NCBI GenBank assembly: GCA_044355655.1
Contig: JBIKXS010000034.1
Coordinates: forward strand, 1 to 36,405
DNA: 36,405 bases
Source: UBA3064 sp023258775
GTDB taxonomy: Bacteria > Pseudomonadota > Gammaproteobacteria > Burkholderiales > Burkholderiaceae_E
Direction: 5' to 3'
A program made the translations under genes and the position numbers. The notes below the pieces were generated by a model that saw only the letters and a list, made by a program, of their open reading frames with translations, was not told the origin of the DNA and did no database searches. Shown here piece by piece: positions 21,891 through 29,974 of this stretch (position 1 is the stretch's first letter; each line of letters begins with the position of its first letter).

Positions 21891-22967
21891 ATGCGCTGCG
21901 ATCTCCGAGCCTCGCAGCCCAAGTCCTCAGAGATCACCGCCAAGCGGGTCTGGCAACAACGTCGGACCCTATTGCAATCGCTAACAGCCTCTTTGCTTCA
22001 AGGACGGTCGGGTATTTCAGCGCTCGCGAAGGGTTCGGCTGGCCTTTCAGCGTTGAAACCGGGAGGGGCAGGCATCGCAGGGCTTGCCATTGGTGGGGCT
22101 GCTTACCTCCATCCTTCACTTGGGCAAGCCAATGTCCTAACACCACCTAAGCCGACAGGTCTTGAGCCGCTCGCGGCAGCCCCCTCGAGCTTTTCGACGA
22201 TCGAAAAGCCGACGAGCCATCGTGATGTTGTTAGTTACAACAATTTTTATGAGTTTGGTACCGACAAGGAAGATCCTGCGCTTTTAGCCGGGAGCTTAAA
22301 GACCAGGCCTTGGACGATTCGTATCGAAGGCGAAGTTGCCAAGCCACAAACCATCGATATCGAGACGCTCCTAAAGCTCGCACCGATGGAAGAGCGGATC
22401 TATCGGATGCGCTGCGTGGAAGGTTGGTCGATGGTGATTCCCTGGCTGGGCTATCCGCTTTCCGCCCTGATCAAGCGGGTTGAACCCACGGGTAATGCAA
22501 AATTTGTTGAATTTTTAACCTTGGCTGACCGACAGCAAATGCCAGGTCTGCGCTCCTCGGTGCTTCAGTGGCCCTACACCGAGGGTTTGCGCCTTGACGA
22601 GGCCATGCACCCACTAAGCTTGCTCAGCTTTGGGCTGTATGGCGAAGTCTTGCCTAAGCAAAACGGCGCCCCAGTTCGTTTGGTCGTGCCTTGGAAATAT
22701 GGATTTAAGAGCGCTAAGTCGATTGTTCGAATCCGCTTTGTTGAGAAGCAGCCGATCAATAGCTGGATGCAATCGGCGCCACGCGAATATGGTTTTTACT
22801 CCAACGTGAATCCCGAGGTTGCCCACCCACGATGGTCGCAGGCAAGTGAGCGCCGCATTGGCGAGGATGGGCTCTTAAGTCGTAAACGCAAGACCTTAAT
22901 GTTTAATGGTTATGCCGATCAGGTTGCAGGGCTCTACGCCGGGATGGATTTGCGTAAGTTTTTCTAA
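21891..22967 (+). CDS. msrP: protein-methionine-sulfoxide reductase catalytic subunit MsrP (YedY)
   Basis: MsrP is a periplasmic molybdopterin enzyme that repairs oxidised methionines. The 358-residue protein has the expected SSEITAKRVWQQRRTLLQSL start with the Tat twin arginines at 24-25. The molybdenum-ligand cysteine is C175 in MRCVEGWSM. Family segments such as LPKQNGAPVRLVVPWKYGFK and QPINSWMQSAPREYGFYSNV are present. Between the Tat motif and the mature domain, residues 38-70 form a Gly/Ala/Leu-rich stretch that lengthens the signal region beyond the usual size. msrQ follows with no gap. Confidence 0.95.
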   Translation: MRCDLRASQPKSSEITAKRVWQQRRTLLQSLTASLLQGRSGISALAKGSAGLSALKPGGAGIAGLAIGGAAYLHPSLGQANVLTPPKPTGLEPLAAAPSSFSTIEKPTSHRDVVSYNNFYEFGTDKEDPALLAGSLKTRPWTIRIEGEVAKPQTIDIETLLKLAPMEERIYRMRCVEGWSMVIPWLGYPLSALIKRVEPTGNAKFVEFLTLADRQQMPGLRSSVLQWPYTEGLRLDEAMHPLSLLSFGLYGEVLPKQNGAPVRLVVPWKYGFKSAKSIVRIRFVEKQPINSWMQSAPREYGFYSNVNPEVAHPRWSQASERRIGEDGLLSRKRKTLMFNGYADQVAGLYAGMDLRKFF

Positions 22968-23612
22968 GTGTTGCCAAGCCTGATCTCGCGCTTGGCAAAT
23001 CCAAGCCAAGCTCTAAAGCGCCTTGTCTGGCTTTTGGCGAGTCTTCCCTTCGTGCGGTGGATTTATTTAATCAGCCAGGATGAGCTCGGCGCCAACCCGG
23101 TTGAATTTTTGACCCGCTCAAGCGGCACTTGGACCCTGGTCATGCTTGTTGCAACACTAAGCATGACGCCATTGATGCGTTGGACCCGATCCAACCGTTG
23201 GATTGCCGCAAGGCAAAGCCTTGGTCTTGCATGCTTTTTTTACGGCAGCTTGCATGCTTTGTGCTGGGCGTGGTTCGATCAGGGGCTCGATCCTGACTTG
23301 ATGGCCGAGGATTTAATCACTCGGCCCTTTATCGCCCTTGGCATGGCTGCTTGGTTGATCCTAAGCGTCTTGGCTGCAAGCTCGCCAACTTGGGCCAAAC
23401 GCAGGCTTGGCAGGCGCTGGAAACCTTTACATCGAAGTATTTACGCTTTGGCTATCCTGGTTGTTTTGCATTACCTCTGGCATAAAGCCGGCAAAAACGA
23501 TTTCTCAGAGGCGGGGCCCTGGTCGGCCTTGCTCATCGGATTGCTCTTAGTCAGACTTCGCTTTGCCAAAGTGAGGCAATGGTTTCACGCTCGCGGATCA
23601 CACGAAGGCTAG
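22968..23612 (+). CDS. msrQ: haem-binding membrane subunit MsrQ (YedZ)
   Basis: MsrQ is the inner-membrane haem b protein that passes electrons from the quinone pool to MsrP. The 214-residue product has about six hydrophobic segments and candidate haem ligands H96 (YGSLHALCW), H155 (KPLHRSIYA) and H168 (VVLHYLWHK). The start is GTG 22968, directly after the msrP stop codon, so translation is probably coupled. The last 62 bp overlap the 3' end of convergent lysA. Confidence 0.93.
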   Translation: MLPSLISRLANPSQALKRLVWLLASLPFVRWIYLISQDELGANPVEFLTRSSGTWTLVMLVATLSMTPLMRWTRSNRWIAARQSLGLACFFYGSLHALCWAWFDQGLDPDLMAEDLITRPFIALGMAAWLILSVLAASSPTWAKRRLGRRWKPLHRSIYALAILVVLHYLWHKAGKNDFSEAGPWSALLIGLLLVRLRFAKVRQWFHARGSHEG

Positions 23613-24822
23613 TGCCGTCAACCAAGAGTTCAATAGCACGTGGTCTGGCGTTGTAATTGGAACTCATGGCCATGCCATAAGCACCTGCCGAAAGAATGGC
23701 CAGTAAATCGTCTTCAACCCCAAGCCTAAGCGAGCGCGCCTTTCCTAACCAGTCGCCCGATTCGCAAACCGGCCCAACGACATCGTATAGCTTGGGTTCA
23801 CCTGCAGTTGGATGAACTTCAATAATGGGGTGATAGCCCTCATAAAGCGCGGGCCTGATCAAGTCGTTCATCGCAGCATCGACCACCGCGAAAAGTCGAT
23901 CACCATTTTGTTTAACGTATTCCAGCCTTGTGAGCAACAAACCAGCATTGCCCACGAGAGCCCGTCCGAATTCGAAAATCAACTCCATTTCTCGGGCCTG
24001 GGGATGACGCTCGATCCTATCCACAATGCTTTGCATGAAGGCTGCCGGCGAGGGTGGATCTTCATCGGTGTAGCGAATACCGAGTCCGCCGCCCAGGTCG
24101 AGATGCGATAGGGCTATACCCTGGCTGTGAAGTTGCTCAATTAATTCGAGCAACTTCTCGAGCGCTGCCATAAAGGGGGGCATGTCGGTGATTTGCGAGC
24201 CAATATGGCAATCAATACCTACGACGTTCAATCCGGGGTGTTGTGCTGCTTCACGGTAAAGCGCAAGTGCTTCTTGGTGAGCAATACCGAACTTGTTTTC
24301 CTTCAGTCCGGTCGAAATATAAGGATGGCTTTTGGCATCAACGTCTGGGTTAACCCGAAGTGAGATCGGCGCGCGAAGACCTAGATCGGTAGCGATCGCC
24401 CCGATCCGACGCAACTCGGCAGCGCTTTCAACGTTAAAACACTTCACGCCTGCCGTCAGTGCATCGCGAATTTCGTCGCGGCGCTTACCAACCCCAGAAA
24501 ACACAATGGTTGAGGCTAATCCACCCGCTTGAAGAACCCGGGCAAGTTCGCCGCCTGAGACGATGTCAAAACCTGCGCCCGCCTCGGCAAAAAAACGCAG
24601 GATTGAAAGATTCGGGTTGGCCTTCATCGCATAGCAGATCAAGGCCTTTCGACCGCTTAAGGCATCGGCAAAGGCCTGCCAGTGCTTGCTTAAGGCTTGT
24701 TTTGAGTAGACCCATGCAGGTGTTCCGTGCTGAGCAGCGATATCGGTGAGTGCGATCGATTCAACACAAAGCCCGCGTTCTGTGCGCGAGAGCCATGGCA
24801 AATGGGCAAAGACTTCTTGCAT
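23551..24822 (-). CDS. lysA: diaminopimelate decarboxylase
   Basis: LysA makes lysine from meso-diaminopimelate using pyridoxal phosphate. I place the start at ATG 24822 (MQEVFAHLPWLSRTERGLCV), whose first base is the last base of the lptM stop, giving 423 residues. An earlier in-frame ATG (24885) lies inside lptM and is unlikely. The PLP lysine is K67 in CYAMKANPNL, the glycine-rich phosphate loop is LGGGLGI, and C353 lies in GPVCESGDWLG. The usual EPGR motif reads EFGR at 284-287, an unusual Pro-to-Phe change. The 3' end overlaps msrQ. Confidence 0.95.
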   Translation of the reverse strand: MQEVFAHLPWLSRTERGLCVESIALTDIAAQHGTPAWVYSKQALSKHWQAFADALSGRKALICYAMKANPNLSILRFFAEAGAGFDIVSGGELARVLQAGGLASTIVFSGVGKRRDEIRDALTAGVKCFNVESAAELRRIGAIATDLGLRAPISLRVNPDVDAKSHPYISTGLKENKFGIAHQEALALYREAAQHPGLNVVGIDCHIGSQITDMPPFMAALEKLLELIEQLHSQGIALSHLDLGGGLGIRYTDEDPPSPAAFMQSIVDRIERHPQAREMELIFEFGRALVGNAGLLLTRLEYVKQNGDRLFAVVDAAMNDLIRPALYEGYHPIIEVHPTAGEPKLYDVVGPVCESGDWLGKARSLRLGVEDDLLAILSAGAYGMAMSSNYNARPRAIELLVDGTSLRVIRERETIASLWQSEV

Positions 24823-24941
24823 TATTTTACTTGACCCTGCGGTGGGAGGCTCAAGGGGCCGCGTTGGCCGCAAGACGTCATGCAAGCACTGAGCATCAGG
24901 CTTGCCATCATGAGGGTGAGCAATCGGATCAGTCGGGACAT
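24822..24941 (-). CDS. lptM: LptM (YifL-type) small outer-membrane lipoprotein
   Basis: This 39-residue protein starts at minus-strand ATG 24941 with MSRLIRLLTLMMASLMLSAC. The signal peptide ends in lipobox LSAC with C20 as the lipidated residue, followed by MTSCGQRGPLSLPPQ. The CGQ-x-GPL-x-LP pattern is the signature of the YifL family, renamed LptM, which assists oxidation and assembly of the LPS transporter LptD in E. coli. The location immediately upstream of lysA is typical. Its stop codon overlaps the lysA ATG (TAATG). Confidence 0.9.
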   Translation of the reverse strand: MSRLIRLLTLMMASLMLSACMTSCGQRGPLSLPPQGQVK

Positions 24942-25055
24942 AAAACTTGGCATTTAGTGTGGCGTCAATCGGAGCATGACTAAGGAAGGGTTGTTTGCTT
25001 GCACCCTGCCTACAATCGGCATTTTTATATCGACTACGATGAAGAAGAGGTTAGC

Positions 25056-25391
25056 ATGAGCGACTCAGACTTCGAGCGACAAGGCCTGGCCTTGCTTGCC
25101 AAGATCGAACAACAACTCGAGCATGCTATGGATGATAGCGGCGCCGATTGGGATAGTGATTTGGAGGGCACGGTACTGCGGTTGACCTTCGATGACGATT
25201 CGAAAATGGTCATCAATCTCCAAGCGCCACTTCGCGAAGTTTGGCTGGCATCACGCCGAGGCGGCTTTCACTTCCGATTCGACCCTCAACATGGGTGGAT
25301 CGACACACGCGACGGTGTAGTGCTTGGCCAAAGGCTCGTTGAGGAACTGGGACATCACGCCGGGGTTGAACTCAAGGCTTTGGCACTCTAG
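25056..25391 (+). CDS. cyaY: iron-sulfur cluster assembly protein CyaY (frataxin)
   Basis: Bacterial frataxin binds iron and modulates IscS in iron-sulfur cluster assembly. Using ATG 25056 (MSDSDFERQGLALLAKIEQQ) after AGAAGAGG gives 111 residues, normal for the family. The acidic first helix and DDSGADWDSDLEG segment provide the iron-binding ridge. The sheet includes VINLQAPLREVWLASRRGGF and FDPQHGWIDTRDG. A TACAAT at 25011-25016 may be its -10 element, without a good -35. It is divergent from lptM, the usual arrangement. Confidence 0.93.
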   Translation: MSDSDFERQGLALLAKIEQQLEHAMDDSGADWDSDLEGTVLRLTFDDDSKMVINLQAPLREVWLASRRGGFHFRFDPQHGWIDTRDGVVLGQRLVEELGHHAGVELKALAL

Positions 25392-25412
25392 TCCTAAAGC
25401 CAATGCCTTGCG

Positions 25413-28079
25413 TTAGGGCTGTACACCGGGTACGGCCGGTGCGTCGGAAAACTGCCAGTCATTGCCAACCAGATTCACGCCTTCAGGCGCAGAAGGCCTG
25501 CGTTCGGGCGATTTGCTCAATGAGCGTTCGATCGCTTGAATCCAAATTGGTAGCGCTAGGCCGCCGCCAGTTTCACGTTCGCCGAGTTTGCGCGGTGTGT
25601 CAAAACCAACCCAGGCAACCGCCACAACATCCCCGCCGTAACCAGCAAACCATGCGTCGACCGAATCATTGGTGGTACCGGTCTTTCCTGCCAGATCGCT
25701 TCGTTTAAGTGTTGCACTTGCTTTAGCAGCGGTACCCGACACCGCGACTTCATGCAGCAGCGAATCCATTAAAAAAGCATTCCGCGGGCTAACGGCACGC
25801 GCGTTTTCATTGCCTGCAGTCAAGGGTTTGGCCGCAGCGAGCAGGCGGCCCTCTCGATCGGTGATCGTGCGGACCAAATAAGGGTCGACCTTATAGCCGC
25901 CATTGGAAAACACCGTGTAGCCAGCCAGCAATTGAAGCGGGGTCACGCTGCCTGCGCCCAGTGCCATCGTGAGATAAGGCGGGTGCTTTTCTGCTTCAAA
26001 GCCAAAGCGTTGGATCCAGGATTGAGCATAGCGTGTTCCAATCGACTGCAATAATCTGATCGAAACCATGTTCTTTGACTTGGCCAGTGCGGTGCGAAGC
26101 TGCATGGGCCCATCATATTTACCGTCATAGTTTTTTGGATCCCAGGCCTGACCGCCGGTAAGCGCTGGATCAATGGAAATCGGCGAATCGTTGACCACAC
26201 TTGCGCCATGAAATCCCTTTTCGAGGGCAGCGGAGTAAATAAACGGCTTAAAGGCCGAACCTGGTTGTCGTTGCGCTTGGGTGACGCGATTAAATTTGTT
26301 GCGTCCAAAATCAAATCCACCCACGAGCGCACGGATGGCGCCATCTTCGCGGCTCGCCGATACATAGGCAGCTTGTACATCGGGCAGTTGCACGATCTCC
26401 CAGCCACCTTGCGGTAGCGCTGCAATACGTACCACCGCGCCGCGACGGATTCTTCGCGCTGCGGGCGCACGTTCGCCGAGGGCATTGGCAGCAAACTTCA
26501 GGCCATCCGGGCCAATGATGATATTGCCTTGTTTGCCGCGACTTACGGTGACCTGTCTGGGGTCTGCTCGAAGTACCACCGCTGCCAGCAAGTCATCAAC
26601 GTCTTCTCGGTCATCGAGTGCGTTATCGACTGCCTCGTCAATCCCTTCGTCGTTGATCGGCAACTCCACATAGCTTTCGGGTCCCCGGTATCCATATTTT
26701 CGATCGTAGTCCAGGATGCCCTGCCTGACTGCGAGTTCGGCCGCCTGCTGCTCGTCTGAATTGATGGTGGTATAAACCTTCAAGCCCAACGCGTAGGTGT
26801 CGTCGCGAAAAAGGTCAACTGCCATCTTGCGCGCCATCTCGGCAACATAAGGTGCTCGTGTTGGGTATTCTGCCGAAGCCGGCACTACCCGAATCGGTTC
26901 ATTAAGTGCTGCTCGGTATTGGGCCTCGGTGAGAAAGCCTTCGGCGCGCATTCGTCCGAGCACATAGTGAGCTCTGGCTGCGGCGCGTTTGGGGTTGACT
27001 ACCGGGTTGAATCGCGACGGCGCCTTGGGTAAGCCAGCGAGCAGCGCAGCTTCGATAGGGCTTAACTGTTGCAGGCTCTTGTTGAAATAAACACGCGCTG
27101 CAGAGGCAAAGCCGTAAGCACGTTGGCCCAAATAGATCTGATTCATGTAAAGCTCTAAAATTTGGGTCTTGCTTAGGGTTTCTTCAATGCGCATTGCGAG
27201 CAATACTTCATAAATCTTTCGGATGTAGCTTTTTTCGGTCGAGAGAAAAAAGTTACGCGCCAATTGCATGGTGATAGTGCTCGCTCCTTGCTCCTTGCCG
27301 CCAGAAATCAGGTTGGCCATCGCAGCACGTGCGATACCGAGTAAATCAACGCCATGGTGTTCAAAAAAACGCGAATCTTCGGCCGCCAGAATCGCATCGC
27401 GCATGAGCTTGGGTGTTTCGCTGGCTCTTGTTGGGCTTCGCCGCTCCTCCCCGAATTCGCCGATCAGAACACCATCGGATGTGTAAATCCTCAAGGGGAT
27501 CTTTGGCTTATAGTCAAGAAGCGCATTGACGGTGGGTAGTCGATCCATCGCCAAAATAAAGGCAAGTGCGAGACAGGCTGCGAGCGACAAGGCCCCGACG
27601 CTTGCAAGGGCAAATGCCCAAGCGAACCAACGTGTCCAAGGAAGTCCGTCGACCGATTGTTGAGGCGGGCGATGACGAGATTTGCCACCACCACCACCGC
27701 CACTGCCACTGCCACCGCCACTGCCACTGCCACTGCCACTGCCACCGCCACCGCCACCACTGCTGCCGCCACCGCCGCTACCGATGTTTCCCGCGGCAGC
27801 ACCAGCGGCAGCGCCTGAGCCTGCTGCGGTTTGTCCCCGAGCGCCTGCTCTGCTACTTTCGCTCGCACTGGCTCCGCGACTTCCAGTTTCAGCGCTTGGT
27901 GCTTGCCGGGATGAAGGATCGTTGCTGTCTGCAAACGCGCGGCCGTATGCTGTGCCACGCGCGGCTCGTGCTTGCTGGGTAGCCTCGCGAAGACTTAGGC
28001 GTGGTTCTCGACTTGGGTTGCGCGCAGGCCTGCTGCTGTCGATAAGATCGTCAGGAGGCGGAAGTCTAGGGTTGGCCAT
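25413..28079 (-). CDS. mrcA: penicillin-binding protein 1A with long Gly/Ser-rich cytoplasmic tail
   Basis: This bifunctional peptidoglycan synthase (888 residues; also called ponA) has a membrane anchor near 150-178. Its GT51 glycosyltransferase domain has the catalytic Glu E234 in AAEDSRFFEHHGVD, then GASTITMQLARN. The transpeptidase domain has S608-x-x-K611 (QPGSAFKPF), SKN 668-670 and KTG 799-801. The N-terminal 147 residues are cytoplasmic and low-complexity, with residues 100-132 nearly all Gly and Ser; E. coli PBP1a has only a few residues there. The start at 28079 has no strong Shine-Dalgarno. It is divergent from aroK, with the usual Burkholderiales pilMNOPQ genes missing in between. 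Confidence 0.95.
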   Translation of the reverse strand: MANPRLPPPDDLIDSSRPARNPSREPRLSLREATQQARAARGTAYGRAFADSNDPSSRQAPSAETGSRGASASESSRAGARGQTAAGSGAAAGAAAGNIGSGGGGSSGGGGGGSGSGSGSGGGSGSGGGGGGKSRHRPPQQSVDGLPWTRWFAWAFALASVGALSLAACLALAFILAMDRLPTVNALLDYKPKIPLRIYTSDGVLIGEFGEERRSPTRASETPKLMRDAILAAEDSRFFEHHGVDLLGIARAAMANLISGGKEQGASTITMQLARNFFLSTEKSYIRKIYEVLLAMRIEETLSKTQILELYMNQIYLGQRAYGFASAARVYFNKSLQQLSPIEAALLAGLPKAPSRFNPVVNPKRAAARAHYVLGRMRAEGFLTEAQYRAALNEPIRVVPASAEYPTRAPYVAEMARKMAVDLFRDDTYALGLKVYTTINSDEQQAAELAVRQGILDYDRKYGYRGPESYVELPINDEGIDEAVDNALDDREDVDDLLAAVVLRADPRQVTVSRGKQGNIIIGPDGLKFAANALGERAPAARRIRRGAVVRIAALPQGGWEIVQLPDVQAAYVSASREDGAIRALVGGFDFGRNKFNRVTQAQRQPGSAFKPFIYSAALEKGFHGASVVNDSPISIDPALTGGQAWDPKNYDGKYDGPMQLRTALAKSKNMVSIRLLQSIGTRYAQSWIQRFGFEAEKHPPYLTMALGAGSVTPLQLLAGYTVFSNGGYKVDPYLVRTITDREGRLLAAAKPLTAGNENARAVSPRNAFLMDSLLHEVAVSGTAAKASATLKRSDLAGKTGTTNDSVDAWFAGYGGDVVAVAWVGFDTPRKLGERETGGGLALPIWIQAIERSLSKSPERRPSAPEGVNLVGNDWQFSDAPAVPGVQP
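27684..27779 (-). repeat. 6-bp tandem array encoding a Gly/Ser tract in PBP1A
   Basis: On the + strand the region is an almost uninterrupted series of GCCACT and GCCACC hexamers, which read GGTGGC/AGTGGC on the coding strand and give Gly-Ser and Gly-Gly pairs. It corresponds to residues of about 101-132 in the cytoplasmic tail. Such an array is prone to slippage in multiples of 3 or 6, so tail length may vary between strains. Confidence 0.85.
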
Positions 28080-28196
28080 GCGTGCTTTGCATCAGAATGG
28101 TGTCGATTATGGCTTGTTTTGGGGTTTGCACTGCGCTGTCTGCGGTTTGAAATGCGGCATGATCGGTCCCCACCGGTTAAGCTCCATCTTCTTCGC

Positions 28197-28733
28197 ATGA
28201 CAACTCCTCCCCCCGATCCGAATCGCCAGCCAATCGCTTTGATTGGCATGATGGGTTCTGGCAAGTCCACCGTGGGCAAACGCCTTGCACGAGCGCTAAA
28301 CCGCCCCTTTTTAGATGCTGACAGCGAATTGGAGCGTCGTTGCGGTGTACCGATTCAAACGATTTTTGAGCTTGAAGGCGAAGAAGGATTCCGGCAGCGA
28401 GAATCCGAACTCTTACGTGGCATCATCGGCTCGCCCGATCTGGTGCTTGCAACCGGCGGTGGCGCGGTGCTTAGACCTGAAAATCAAGCACATCTTAGGC
28501 AGCACTGCTGCGTGATTTATCTTCAGGCTAGTCTGCAGGATTTGTGGATGCGCCTTCGCCACGACCGCTCACGTCCGCTGCTTAAGGCTGCTGACCCAAA
28601 GGCTCGCATCGCCGAGCTTTTGCGCTTTCGCGAGCCGATTTATCAATCTCTTGCCCACTACGCTGTCCCAACCGGACGGCAGGCGCCTGAAAGGGTGGTT
28701 CAAGACATTATGCGTTTGCTCGATTTAAGGTGA
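28197..28733 (+). CDS. aroK: shikimate kinase
   Basis: Shikimate kinase phosphorylates shikimate in aromatic amino acid synthesis. From ATG 28197 (MTTPPPDPNRQPIALIGMMG) the product has 178 residues. The Walker A motif GMMGSGKST is at 17-25, the shikimate-binding DADSELERRCG at 40-50, FRQRES near 65-70 and TGGGAV at 86-91. There is no clear Shine-Dalgarno, and in-frame ATG 28152 is a possible longer start, but the family usually begins near the chosen codon. aroB follows 3 bp downstream. Confidence 0.94.
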   Translation: MTTPPPDPNRQPIALIGMMGSGKSTVGKRLARALNRPFLDADSELERRCGVPIQTIFELEGEEGFRQRESELLRGIIGSPDLVLATGGGAVLRPENQAHLRQHCCVIYLQASLQDLWMRLRHDRSRPLLKAADPKARIAELLRFREPIYQSLAHYAVPTGRQAPERVVQDIMRLLDLR

Positions 28734-28736
28734 TCC

Positions 28737-29888
28737 ATGACTTCTGATGCCCAACCACATGCTGCAGATCTTCTCAGTCCTTCGTCGACAGCACTTCGAC
28801 GTGTTGCAGTCGCACTTGGTGAGCGTAGCTATGAGGTCCTGATCGGTGAGGATCTGATGAAGCAGCACCAGCTATGGGCAGCGCTGATTCAGGGTAGACA
28901 AGTTGCCCTGGTTACCAACGAAACCATTGCTAAGTTGCACGCAGCAAGCGTGCGCGCGGCGATTGAGCCCTTTGCAGCGAACGTTATCCAAATCGAATTA
29001 CCCGATGGTGAGGCCTACAAGGACTGGCAGCATTTGCAGTTGATCTTTGATGCCTTGCTTCGTCATCGCTTTGATCGTCGATGCATATTGGTCGCATTCG
29101 GCGGGGGTGTGGTGGGTGACATGACGGGTTTTGCGGCCGCCTGTTATCAACGCGGGGTCGATTTCATCCAGATCCCAACCACCTTGCTTGCCCAGGTCGA
29201 CTCATCGGTTGGTGGCAAAACCGGCATTAACCACCCCGCAGGCAAAAACATGATTGGCGCCTTTCATCAACCCAAGTTGGTGCTGGCTGACGCGCGATGG
29301 CTGCAAAGCCTTCCAGCGCGCGAGTTAAGTGCGGGGCTCGCTGAGGTTATCAAGCACGGCGCTATTGCGGACCGCGATTATCTTGAGGAAGTTTTTACCA
29401 ACATGCCGGCCTTGCTCAAAGCAGATCCTGCAGCCTTGATCGCCGCGGTGGCGCGATCCTGCGAAATCAAGGCAGCGGTGGTCGGTGAGGACGAACGCGA
29501 AGATGACAGGCGCGCGGTATTGAATTTCGGCCACACCTTTGGACATGCGATTGAGGCCGGTTTGGGCTATGGCGTTTTGCTGCATGGCGAGGCGGTAGGG
29601 ACTGGCATGGTGATGGCCTCTGAACTCTCGCAACGATTGGGTTTATTAGCGCCAAGCGATCGTGAACTGCTTCTTGCAGCGATTGAAGCGGCGAAACTCC
29701 CCATGCAAGCGCCGGCTTGGTCAACCGCTGACTATGTCAAGTGGATGTCTGTGGATAAGAAGGCGCGCGCAGGACGTCCACGCTTTGTACTTTTAAAGGG
29801 CTTGGGGCATGCCTTCATGCGCGAAGTGGACGAGGCGATCGTCGATCAAAGCATCAAGGCTTGTCTTGAACAGCCTGCTAGGAATTGA
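28737..29888 (+). CDS. aroB: 3-dehydroquinate synthase
   Basis: AroB converts DAHP to 3-dehydroquinate with NAD and a divalent metal. The 383-residue product has the NAD-binding FGGGVVGDMTGF (121-132), substrate-binding GGKTGINHPAGKNMIGAFHQ, and metal ligands E203 (GLAEVIKHG), H266 (NFGHTFGHAIE) and H283 (LLHGEAV). It has about 20 extra residues at the N-terminus compared with E. coli AroB. In many Burkholderiales a dGTPase gene (dgt) follows; here gltB follows directly. Confidence 0.96.
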   Translation: MTSDAQPHAADLLSPSSTALRRVAVALGERSYEVLIGEDLMKQHQLWAALIQGRQVALVTNETIAKLHAASVRAAIEPFAANVIQIELPDGEAYKDWQHLQLIFDALLRHRFDRRCILVAFGGGVVGDMTGFAAACYQRGVDFIQIPTTLLAQVDSSVGGKTGINHPAGKNMIGAFHQPKLVLADARWLQSLPARELSAGLAEVIKHGAIADRDYLEEVFTNMPALLKADPAALIAAVARSCEIKAAVVGEDEREDDRRAVLNFGHTFGHAIEAGLGYGVLLHGEAVGTGMVMASELSQRLGLLAPSDRELLLAAIEAAKLPMQAPAWSTADYVKWMSVDKKARAGRPRFVLLKGLGHAFMREVDEAIVDQSIKACLEQPARN

Positions 29889-29974
29889 TGACGGATCGAT
29901 GTCTGTCTCGATATACTGCAAGGTTCGATCGTTAACACTTGCTGCACCGCCACAATTTCAGGACCTCGTCTGCC

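Noticed and set aside
24823..24885. Longer N-terminus of LysA starting at ATG 24885
   Set aside because: The extra 21 codons lie entirely inside lptM in another frame; the downstream ATG overlapping the lptM stop gives the usual LysA length.
27566..27982. Open frames opposite the PBP1A gene with Cys/His- or Pro/Leu-rich repeats
   Set aside because: They are antisense readings of the Gly/Ser hexamer array; the coding strand is clear from the PBP1A domains.
28080..28196. Divergent PBP1A-aroK gap checked for a remnant of pilMNOPQ
   Set aside because: No stretch resembling PilM or PilQ termini could be recognised in any frame; the gap is only 117 bp.
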